Below, in pieces: positions 10,435-20,726 of a stretch of 64,000 nt of DNA. The translations under genes and the position numbers were made by a program. Source of the DNA: Sordariomycetes sp. S80-01Y (taxonomy: Eukaryota; Ascomycota; Sordariomycetes); contig JAXQJY010000033.1 in assembly GCA_037042185.1 (NCBI GenBank), positions 1,178,001 through 1,242,000 of the forward strand. The letters are read 5' to 3'. How positions within the stretch are numbered: position 1 is the stretch's first letter; each line of letters begins with the position of its first letter. The notes beneath the pieces were generated by a model. The model saw only the letters and a list, made by a program, of their open reading frames with translations, did no database searches and had not been told where the DNA came from.

Positions 10435-13183
10435 CTACGAGCTAGCCTTCTTGGTCTGCTCCTCGAGGAACTCCTCGTCAGAGGCGTCCAAGATGTCGTA
10501 CTCCTCGTCTGTCAAGAAGTCATCATCGGACCCATCCCACTCAGTTTCCTTGCTGCAGTCCTCAAAGTCGTCCTCGACAACAGACTTCTCGTCGGTCTGG
10601 CTGGGGGTGGCCATCGATTCCTGATGGATGCTGGCCTCGGGCGATTCCTTCTCAAGCTTGGGGAAGATCATTTGGCTGGAGTTGACCTTCGGTCCGTCAA
10701 GCGCCTTTCTGACTTCACGATCCTCCTCTGACTCTTGAATGTCCTCCGACTTCTGCTCGGACTTGGCCTCTTCTTCGAGGGGGGCAGCAGGAGCGGGAGA
10801 CGTAGCTGGAGGCATAGTGCGAACCTTGATCTCACACCACAAACGGTGACCAAACATGTGACCGGAAGGAGTGGCCAGACGCCAGAACGAGATCGTCTTA
10901 CCGGGTCGCGGGGGAGCACGAAGCTTGACAGCAAAAGCCATTTCCTCGCCAGGACCAACAGGCTTTGTGGTAGAATTGGTCATGCTGGCCTTGACAAGGT
11001 CCTTTGAGGCAGCTGCGTTCTTTGAAGACATGCTGCCCATGTAATCACCACCAACAAAGCGGACGGCACAGCCCGCGGGCCAGGTGTCGCGTCCGTCATT
11101 GCGCAGAACCCAAGTCTGCTCAAACACCTGATCAGGGCTGACTATGGTTCCGTCTTGAACAGTATCACGCAAGAAGGTGGCCCTCATATCCTGGCAGCTG
11201 TCGTGGCGTTCGTCCAGGTTCTTCTTCTGCTGCTCCTTCTCGAACCCGGCCGAAAGGCTGATCTTTGGAGAAGGAGGCTGAGGCTTGGTGTCCACAACCG
11301 TGCGAGGTGCGGAGAGCTTCGAAGGAGACTGGGGGGCAGGCTGGGCGGCCTCAGGGGCGCGCTGGATGTGGTCGCCCATGACAGGCATCTGCTGTCCGTT
11401 GGCACCCTCGCCATGAGTGGTAACGCTAACGTGGCGAACAGGCATGTTGAACTTGATAAGAGGGTGAGTCTTGTTGTGGGTGTTTGTAGGGTTGGCCTCG
11501 CAACTGGCGCAGAAGTCTAGGTCGTGGCACACGGCACACTTGTAGCGAACACCGCGGATGTAAGCAGGGTAGCTCTTGCTGTTCGAGCAGAGAGGACCGT
11601 CGCAACAAATACCGACATGAACATGCTGGGCTGCTGGAAGGAAGTTATAGTTGCTCTTCAGAGCGCCGTAGACAGGCACAAAGCGGTGGCCGGGGTGAGT
11701 GGTCACGGCGCTGGGGACGCAATCAGCGCAGTAGTCCCAATCGGGGCAATCCAAGCACTTGTGACGGATGCCGGTAATGTACTGAAAGATGTCAGCCGCT
11801 AAGCGCTCCATACTCTGGACCGATCTCACCTTATCACAGTTGTCGCAGATGGCGTTGTGCACTTTGTTGCGACCAGGAGCAAGTTTGGAGTTGACGCTGG
11901 CACTGAAAGTAGCTCCAGAAACAGCAGGAGAGAATGCATGCTGAGGGTGGTGACCATGACTATCCTTGCTGAAGCACTCCCGGCAAAGATCGTAGTCTTC
12001 ACAAGCATCACAGTGAAGGAAATCGGCTTCGGGCAGCTCTACATTCCGTGTCAGCGGATGACTAAACCATGCCAGGGGACGACTTACCTTGGATGCATTG
12101 ATTGCAGGTGCGCATGTAAACACGGCCGACACGGGCCGCAGTCTGGATTTCCAACTTGGCCAAGTTCTCTTGGAGGCTGGCCAGGGCAGACTTGGCGTCG
12201 AAAGTGGTAGGGGAGAAGTGGGATTTTCTCTCAGGAGCGGGCGGGGACATGCCCTGTGAAGCCATCTCCTCCTTCTTGGGCTCCGGTTGCGTTGACTTAG
12301 GCTTGGGCGCGATCCTTTCGGTCGTGCTGTTAACGATCTGACCGTTGACCCTAGTGCGCTTCACCATCCAATGGTCGGATCCGTAGCAAGAGATGCCCTT
12401 GGCAACGCAATCCTCACAAAGATCGAAGTCTCCATCGTCGCAGGTGGAGCAGTGATAGTGAACCATCGGTGTCGTCTTCTCGCAACTGTTGCAGCAGATG
12501 GCGAACACGGGAGCCAACTGAGGCCAGCCTTGAGCGTACGGCGGGGGGCTGTCATCCTTGATAGCTGGAGCATTCTCCGAAGAGTCGAAGCTCTGACGCA
12601 ACATATCCGACTCGCAGATCTTGGCCGCTCTGGCGAGAGTGTTGAAATCGTACGTTCGTGAAAGGGTCGACGGGGCTGACTCAGACGTCGGGGCGGGTAC
12701 GAGCGGCTTGGTGTTCATCTGAGGAGGTGCTGCCTCGAGGATGTCCTCGATCGAGACGGGCTTGGGAGCAGCGGGAGTCTCCTGCGGCTTCAAGGAGACA
12801 CGGAGCTTAAGCTTTGACTTGGCCTTGGCCGCACGGTAGAGCTGCTTGTAGACTGCGGCGTTGTGCGGCTCGAGCAGGACGTAGGAGGCGGCAGAGTCGG
12901 AGTATCGCTCGAGGATGATGGCAGTTTCGGCGGGGATGTGAAGGAAGTTGCGGATCTGCATTTGAGAAGGTTAACACTTGAACGAGATTGGGTTGAGCGA
13001 TAGCATGCCACCGGCGGACGATGGTCGGCTGGTGGCCGAAGCTAAAGCGGATGCTTCACTCACCTCTTGCTCGAGAACTTTGGGCGCGGTGTCACGCAAA
13101 GCCATCTTGGCCCTACGAGTTGAACCGTCATAGTTCACCTTGACGGTGATGACCGAGTCGAGAGACTGGTTCTGGGTGGCCAT
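10435..13183 (-). CDS. NBR1: NBR1-type selective autophagy receptor
   Basis: Exons 13183-13064, 12955-12088, 12038-11830 and 11781-10435 give 847 residues. In order: a PB1-like domain (about 12-95), ZZ zinc finger 1 (about 191-235, CCNSC...CSTC...CEDC), ZZ2 (about 323-370, split by intron 2), ZZ3 (about 390-430, CDNCDKYITGIRHKCLDC), ZZ4 (about 455-505) and the NBR1 FW domain (about 598-719, FEQTWVLRNDGRDTWPAG to HRLWCEIKV). The C-terminus is acidic and carries an LC3/Atg8-interacting candidate YDIL at 827-830, with a second candidate FPKL at 772-775. NBR1 proteins link cargo, including peroxisomes and ubiquitin-rich aggregates, to Atg8. Introns are 108, 49 and 48 nt. The third is a multiple of three without stops, so an unspliced reading looks open. 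Its removal restores the ZZ3 CX2C spacing. The family call is very secure. Confidence 0.95.
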
Positions 13184-15967
13184 GTTTGCCGATGGGTACG
13201 AGTGAAGTCGTACTAGAGCTGCCCCTGGCGATGACGTTAGACACTGAGTTGCTGTCGTAAAGTGTTGTCAAGCGATGCTGTTTTGGGGAAACAAAAGGGG
13301 AAACAAAAGGGTGCCGATGTCTAATGATTGTGGGCAGCTGGCTGCAATGAAGGAAGAAGATCAAGGCAGGCAGAAGTGAGGCCAGCTCACGGCGGTGACG
13401 ACGGGGAATGGGGTTATCGGTACCTACCCTTGGAAGGCGGTGGGGATGATAAGCGTCACGGACAGCGTGAGGCGAGGCGGTAGGCAAGTGCAACCGCCCG
13501 AGGAGAGACAACAAGCGACAGTTGAAGCCTGTTGTATCGAAATGATGAACAGGCGAGAAGGGGATGATGGATGATGATGCAAAGAGCAAGTCCAAGGCTC
13601 GAGCTCGACCGAGGTGGAGGAGGTGAAGCGGGCGACGGGGAAGACGCGGACGCAGACGGCACTGGCACCTCTCGAAGCAGTTGGAACGGAGGTGGAGTAA
13701 CTTCCGGGGCAGCCTGCAGCAGTCAGCTGGCCTTGGTGGCGGGCGAGTCAGGCTAACTTTGGGGTACCCTGCAGCGGCTCAGCTCACAAATCATCGCCAC
13801 GCCTCTTGCGGCAACCAACAGCAGTGAAACGGGTTATACGGAACGGTCTGTTGACCAAGAAACAGGCAGGCGTCGATGATGAGGCCGCCCGAACCGCTTT
13901 GCAAGCTTCTTCTCCATTCCATCGCCATCTATATAGGACTTTGATGCCTCTGCCGTATCATGATGCTTCCAGACGAGGCCTCTTTGGGGTTACGTATGTG
14001 GAGGTCGCCTAATCCGGAGCATCGCCTAGTTACATATCCGTGTGCTATGATTCACTCACTACTCGCATTTCCTGACATCCTGTTTGGTGTGCTTGAAGCT
14101 AGTCAAAGGCAGAAGTTCAGCCTTAACACCGGCCAGTGAACACTGGAATTACGTATACCACACGCAGTTACTCTGGTCGCTAAGTAGAACGATCGCATAC
14201 AGCAGCATGCGCACCTATGTCCATCGACTTTCTGGGGGGAGAGGCATATGGAGGCCATGTCGGCCACATTGACAAGAGTACCATCGTAGAGCTGTTCGTG
14301 CACAACCCAGTCAATTATCCTAGTGCCCAAATACGAGTCTGAGCCCTTTAAGCTTGATTGAGAGAAGGCTGTGATATGTACATCGACCGCGGTCCTCAGG
14401 ATTCCCCTGTTGAGGTGGTAGGCAGAGATGACTTGAGATTGCCGATTCTGCGGGCCACAGTAAATCGCCTGTTTGAGACCGCGAACCGAGAACCGTGGTT
14501 GTTGAAGACGAACTTGTGGTCATGGGCCGTCGGTTCGCTCAAGGTTCCGGACTTCTTGCATCCACCCACTTCCCGTTCTAGCTCTGTCTAGTTCACCCGA
14601 TCGCCTGCTTTCCCTCTGCAACCAAGGGCTTGTCTCCCTCGAATCACGCCAAACGACGCTTGGATCAAACTATCATCGAGAGAATCCTCAACGCGTATAG
14701 TACATACATTTTTGAGCAAAGGTCGCAGCGTTTGCCGTGTTACGGCTCAAGAGCTTTACAAGCCACGGCTGCTGTGGCACTGCCTCCGATGACCTCGCAA
14801 CTACGGATGGAGATGGAGACTGGCATGAGGATGATGGGCGCAACGAAAAAGCACATAGTGACAAGCACTTGATACACTAGCGTAGAGGAACCAGTGGATG
14901 AGTGCTTTCGTCCCTGTGAGAGCTATAGCGTGTTTGGTGTGAGAATTTCGCTTCCCACTGTAAGGTGTGCAGTGGGCTAAGCAAGCGGAGCTAGAGGTCA
15001 GATATAGGATTGAAACCTCAAAGCTCCAAACACTACAAGAAGGCGATCTATTCGTTCTTTGCCGACGCAAACACAGGATGATCTCGTGCGCACGTCGAGT
15101 CAGGTGGACGTTGATTCCCCCCTTTTTTTCAGGGGCAAACGCACTATTGGAAATACTCGGACCCACCCCGGCCACCTCGTGCCCAACGTCTTCGTTGCAA
15201 ACTCCCATTGGGTACCGTACGTCGCGATCAAGAAAGGGCATCTTTCGTTGGAATAGTTTCCATAGCAAGGACAACCTCTCACACTGGATCTTTTAACGGA
15301 GACTTGTAACAGGAAGCTTTGCTGGATCTTGTGTAGCTTGAGATAAGGTTTCGGAAGAAGCGTCCACAGTCATCTACATTCTCACATGCTCGTGTCGTCT
15401 CGCGTGAGAACCAGTACAGCCCGCTCATATTTCTGAAGTCTTGAAGAAGAATCTATTTACTCGCTGGGTGTGAAAAGTTACCCCGTCAGATGCCCCTTTA
15501 GGAGAAAGCCTCCACCAAATCGCTCCTCACTGGGCCTGGCCTGCTGGCGTCTCCACCAACATTCAATCCTCCTACAGCCACCGTAACGGACCTTCTCCTT
15601 TTCTTCGACTTTAGCCGCGTCTAACTCTGTTTGCTTTTCCCACCTCTGCTGACAAAACTCATAACTTACCGATTACAGTCTTCATCGGAAGAACATCGCT
15701 AGTCATTATATCGTCTCGACCTCCTGCCACCGACGCTCGAATTCGCTCGTTTCCCGTATCTCGGCCCATCGACCGCGCCGCAGCTTCTTGGCAAAACCAT
15801 GACGACTCAGCAAACATCGTAATCCCTACAAAGCGATACGCGCCTTGAAGTTGAGGAAGTCCTATCGAAAGAATCGCGAACCTTGTTCCGACCGATGCGA
15901 CCGACGTCCTACGTGTAACAACTCCACATACAAACTCGGTACTCCGGAGCGTCACGAGACCGCGACC
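13184..15967. other. 2.8 kb divergent intergenic region
   Basis: Shared upstream region of NBR1 (minus) and the ArfGAP gene (plus). A small direct repeat, GGGGAAACAAAA twice in tandem, sits at 13285-13308. The part nearest the ArfGAP gene (15480-15800) is pyrimidine-rich on the plus strand (TTCTCCTTTTCTTCG-like), typical of fungal core promoters. Open frames here are short, mostly begin at non-ATG codons and carry no recognisable domain. Confidence 0.5.
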
Positions 15968-18109
15968 ATGTCCAGCGCTCTGAGCAAGCGCCAACAGCAG
16001 CGCAACGAGAAGCAATTGAAAGAACTGGTTCAGAATGTCCCGGGGAATAACATCTGCGCCGATTGCCATGCGCGCAATCCAGGTACGATCGCGTCGCGCA
16101 TCGGGACAACGTGGATGAACAGCTGACATTGCTTCACAGCTTGGGCCTCGTGGAGCCTTGGAGTCTTCCTATGTATGCGTTGCGCGGCCATCCACCGCAA
16201 GTTGGGCACGCATATTTCCAAAGTTAAATCGCTCAGCATGGACAGTTGGTCAAACGAGCAGGTCGATGTATGAACTAGAGCTACACTCCCAGAGGAACCC
16301 CCTAACATTTAGCAGAACATGCGCAAAGTTGGCAACGTCGTCTCGAACCAGATCTACAACCCCGAAAACAAGCGACCACCCGTACCAGTCGACGCAGACG
16401 AGGCTGACTCCGCGATGGAGCGATTTATCAGGCAAAAGTACATGAACAATGTCGCTGCGAAACCCACGAACGGAAGGCAACCGACAAGCCCGCGTTCCGA
16501 GGAGGGGCCTCCGCCACCCTTGCCGCCCAAGAACTCGTCCAAGTTCAGCCTCCGATCAGCAATGTCCTTGAATCCACTCTCACGATCGAGGAAGGATAGC
16601 TCGATGCCCTCTCCGACATTGGACCGAAGGCCTTCGTCGCACGGCTCTACTGGGAAGGTATCGCGGGTATTCGGAGCTGCCGTCAACTACGATGATGGCG
16701 ATGACACAGACCGCAAGCTCTCCAAGTTGAGAGACATGGGCTTCCATGACACTCAAAGGAACGCCATTGTGTTGAAGGGTGTTAATGGAAATCTGGAGCG
16801 CGCAATCGAGTCCCTAGTGCGGTTGGGAGAAGGTGGCAGCAAGTCGCCTGCTCCGCCGCCAATATCGAAAGATGTCAATTTGCGCCCTTCAAGATCCATG
16901 ACACCCCTTAATGGGACTGGAGGGTCTGGTGTCGGTCTATCGCTGGCGCCAAAAGAACAGCCCAGGTCCCCCTCTAGCACTTCCAACAACCCCTTTGACC
17001 GTGTCAGTTCACCGGTCCACGCCCAACCCCAAACGGCGCAGTCTACGGGGAGTATGCAGACCAACAACCCATACAACCAGTCACTCAATCCCTTTGGGGT
17101 TCCAGCCCAGCAGCAGCAGCAACAGGATCAATTGAGCCAGGTGTTCGGACAGCTGGACATCAGCAACAGTCAACAACAGCAGCCTTTGTTCCCCAATCGA
17201 ACGGGCGGTCTGACACCTCAAGCGCAGTCGGCCCCCCAGTACCCACCGCAAATGGTTCCTTCGGCGCCCTCGAGTCCGCAGATGTACCAAGGTTCTAGCT
17301 TCCAGAACATGGCATATCCTCAAGCCATGGCCTTACAACAGCAGCCAACTGGATACAACCCCTTTTTTCAAAATTCTGCGCCGCAGCAGCAGTACCAACA
17401 ACCGCAATACCAGCAGCAGTACTCGCAACAGTATCAGCAGCAATTCCAATCCTTACAACCGCAAGCTACTGGTTCCCCATATGGTCTGTCCTTGAATACG
17501 CAGCAACAGCCACAGCAGCAGCAGCAGTCGCCAGCATCGAACAATCCTTTCGGGCCATCACCAACGCGCATAGCGTCTCCCTCATCCTTGGGTCAGATCC
17601 CAGAGCAGTCTCAGCCCCACATGCAAAGCCCGAATGGCCCAGCTGCTGGGGCCAACAATCCGTTCTTCACAAGCCCTGCTCAGACACCGACGGGCATGCC
17701 ACAGCAAGCATATGGTCAACCTGGTTACTTTCAGCACCCTAGGCACGACAAGGCATCTATAATGGCACTCTACGGACAGTATCCGCAACGGTCCATGACT
17801 ACCGACGCTACACAAGCACTGTCGCATACTGCCATTCCAGAGGACTCAGTTGCTCCCTCACAACCACAGCCAGCTCCTCAAGCTCAACACCCAGCACAAC
17901 CCCCTGTTGGACCTCAACGAAGCATGACTCAGCCTCTCCCACAAAGCAACACGACCAACAACCCTTTTATGAACGGTGGAGCCCCCGCAGTCGACGACTT
18001 CAAAGCACGGCATCAGAGCCGGGAGAGCATGAACCTCGGCATGGACATGGCGTGGACAAATGGGCGCCACAGCCCGGACGCATTTGCAAGCCTTGCAAGG
18101 CACGGATGA
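15968..18109 (+). CDS. ArfGAP and UBA domain protein with NPF motifs (Gts1/Ucp3-like)
   Basis: Exons 15968-16082, 16140-16267 and 16316-18109 give 678 residues; introns are 57 and 48 nt. The ArfGAP zinc finger is split by intron 1 and is complete after splicing: [24 protein letters not shown] (CX2CX16CX2C), followed by [20 protein letters not shown] with the GTPase-activating Arg in HRKLG. A UBA-type helical domain lies at about 212-252 ([17 protein letters not shown]). The C-terminal half is Gln/Pro-rich and disordered and carries six NPF tripeptides, ligands of EH domains in endocytic proteins. The order ArfGAP-UBA-Q-rich matches yeast Gts1 and S. pombe Ucp3. It most likely works at Arf-GTPase-controlled endocytic or Golgi membranes. 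The start was chosen at [12 protein letters not shown], with accATGt context, because the upstream in-frame extension has no ATG. Confidence 0.9.
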
Positions 18110-18217
18110 TGACGACGAGCAACGAACATATACACAGCGTACATAAAGCGGGCTCGAGGGCCCTGTATGATAGCCATAGTAATGTTCAAACCACGGCAGG
18201 CAGACGCCTTTTCTTTC

Positions 18218-19560
18218 TCACCCTCTCTCCCCTCCTGACTGGAATTGCTCGAATGGTGTGCCTGGCTGGAACCAGTGCTCACCCACTGGTCTGGCTACTT
18301 CAGCCCAGCCTCTGAGTAAGGAACGCCAGTAGCATACCTCCGCCGCAGGACTCAGGTATCCTCCCCCGTAGTAGGTCTCCCTTTGCCTTCTAGCTACGCC
18401 AGCTGCAACGGCAGGGTGTTTCTCTAGCCATACTACCAGCTCTTCGAGGTCCGACCAATCCGAAGCGAGGAAGATCATGTTTGCTTCATCCACATCGTAG
18501 TCATTCGGCCACCTCTTTCTCTCTGCTTTTGAGGGGTACTGGACGTTCTCCTTACCCAAAATGGTTGATGAGAAGGCGGGCTTGACGAGATGCGTGGTGT
18601 GCTGCATCCAATCCAACGGCGGGGAGAGTATCACGCTCTCGCAAAGCTGATGGAACTGCAGTCGTCCACTGTAGCCTATCCCCTCTGTGTGGATGACATA
18701 CTTGTATCGGCAGAAGTCCTCGATGTTCAGTGCGTTCTTCGCTTCATGGGCGTTTGTCTGCCACTCCAAGGCCTGCACGTCGGCCCAACTCCGACCCCCA
18801 GCAACCCTCACCAGCTCATGCCTCAATCTTGGCTGCGACCCCGCGCCGTTGTTGAACCAGGTCGTACCACGCCATACAGCTCTGGGATTCTTGTCTTCGA
18901 ACGCCAGCTCCGCCTCCAGCTCACTGATCTTCTCGGAGGCAGCAGGGAGGGAATTGATGAAGGGCAGCGGCCATGACCAGAAACTGAAGTGTGGCATGGG
19001 GAATATCCGCTTCCGGCTGGGCGATGTGACCGGCCGGGAAAACGCCATCGAGCCATCGATGGCCTGGTCTTGGGCACCCAAGGCGAAGGAGACGTTAGGA
19101 AGCGGCTCGGGGGAGGACTTCAGGGCGCGGTAGATTTGGTTTATCGAGGACGACTGGCGGTGGAGCATGGTTGCCGAAAGATCACCGCGGGTCGGCGCCG
19201 ATAGTATGTAAAGCTGTAGCTCAACGGTTGGCAACCTCATTGTAGTGGGGGACTAGACATGGGTTTCACCTCATCGTTCTCAATCTTGGCTTGAAGCACG
19301 ACCCTGTTCTTGAAGGGAAGCTCGAAAGGACCAAAAGACTTCTCTCTTTCGATTTCAAAAGTCAGCCCTGGAAAGAGGGCCTGGCATTGGGACTCGGTGA
19401 GGAGTAGATTATCGAACTCTGGATTCGGCTGCCGGGCCGTCGACGAGGTCGAGAAAACGCGGCTGAAGTCATGACTGCTTCCATAGATGACATATAGCAT
19501 TGAAAGAAGGATAATGAAAGATATGACCCTATACAGGGACCTGACTCTCTGTCTATTCAT
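18218..19560 (-). CDS. GT90 (CAP59/CAP10-like) glycosyltransferase, type II membrane protein
   Basis: Two exons (19560-19270, 19213-18218) give 428 residues; the 56 nt intron has donor GTGAAA (weak) and acceptor CTACAG. The N-terminus MNRQRVRSLYRVISFIILLSM is a short basic tail plus a membrane anchor, giving a lumenal catalytic domain in the Golgi/ER. The catalytic region shows the GT90 signatures AVWRGTTWFN, YKYVIHTEGIGYSGRLQFHQ (sugar-nucleotide-binding segment), CESVILSPPLDW and a C-terminal LEELVVWLEKHP. Relatives add xylose or other sugars to fungal capsule and wall glycans; the donor here is unknown. The gene lies tail-to-tail with the ArfGAP gene, 108 bp apart. The start at 19560 is the first ATG of the open frame. 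Confidence 0.82.
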
Positions 19561-20726
19561 CTTCGGAGCTGCGCAGCCTGATAGCTCGCTCGATGACCAA
19601 GAGCCCTGAGGGATCAGCGGAGGATATGTGAGCTTAAAACGCCTCCAATATAAATGATCACCAGCATCAGCGGGGCAGCTCCTCCAAGAAGATTCCGGCA
19701 CAGAGGTTCAAGGATGTCAACCTATTGTTCCGTCCGACAGATGAGATTTGGGCAGGTCGGTAGGAGAGGGTCCGAGAAGGAGGGGGAGAGTCCGGGGAAG
19801 TGGCCAGGGTAATTGGTCAACAGCAGGGGAAAGTCGCGGGACTGAAGCTTTCCTGCCTCATTCAGAACCAGCTATGGGGTACGTCCTTTCGGACCTGTCG
19901 GACAAAACATCGCATCGTTCGGCACGTTGCGTCTGTCTCAGGAGGGGAGGCTAGACAGCCGTCTGGTGGATTGGACAAGACAGGTGCAGCGTCGGGTGCC
20001 GGAGAGCCCATTCGTCATTCTCGACCCATACCGAGTTCTAGAATCTGAGCTCTCAGCAACGTATGATCGATGAATCACACACGAAGGGGCCTCAAATGAT
20101 CTCGCCGTCACAGTTGATACTGTAGTTGGCCGGGGCGCGACGGGGTTGTAACGGGGCGGAGCGGGACCCACTTACGGTGAGGATCGCGGATCTTCGGTCT
20201 GTCGAAGTCTCAGCTCCGGACTTCGTCGGTTGTCTCGATTACCACATGGAAGTCAGAAACTGTAGTGTGCCTTCAGATTCAATTGCTATCGTTTGCCCGG
20301 CTCAATGGCGTTGTTAAGTCGTCGCAGGTCAGCGTTGCGGTGCGCCATGCACTGACCCGAGTAGTGCACTCATGCATAAAGCCGGCATAAACGTCACGCG
20401 TCTTGTAAGTGAGGATCCAGCGCTTAACTTCAACCCTCGACTCCTCAGAACTCACGACATTTCTTTTCCCACCCAATCCTCGATGCCGCGACGGCCACCG
20501 GCCTTCCTACTTGCTGCGATTGGCCTGGAATACTGCCCACATGATTATGTCTGATAATTCTTCTGCAAGTCCGCGCGACGAACATTGAATCGAGTGCTAA
20601 ACGCTGCCCGACGCGACGCACCCGTTCCCGGCACCGACGACCTCGACCGACTGCGTCGCGCAGCCCAGCAAACCCCTTCGACCGGTACCAAGACGCCTTC
20701 TTAACGGAGAGACAAGGAGAGCAGTC
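19561..20726. other. divergent promoter region, 1.2 kb
   Basis: Upstream of the GT90 gene (minus) and the disordered nuclear-type protein (plus). No supported gene, RNA or repeat. Short open frames are unconvincing. Confidence 0.45.

Noticed and set aside
19561-19701. N-terminal extension of the GT90 protein
   Set aside because: Starts at GTG; the first ATG, at 19560, directly precedes a clean membrane anchor.
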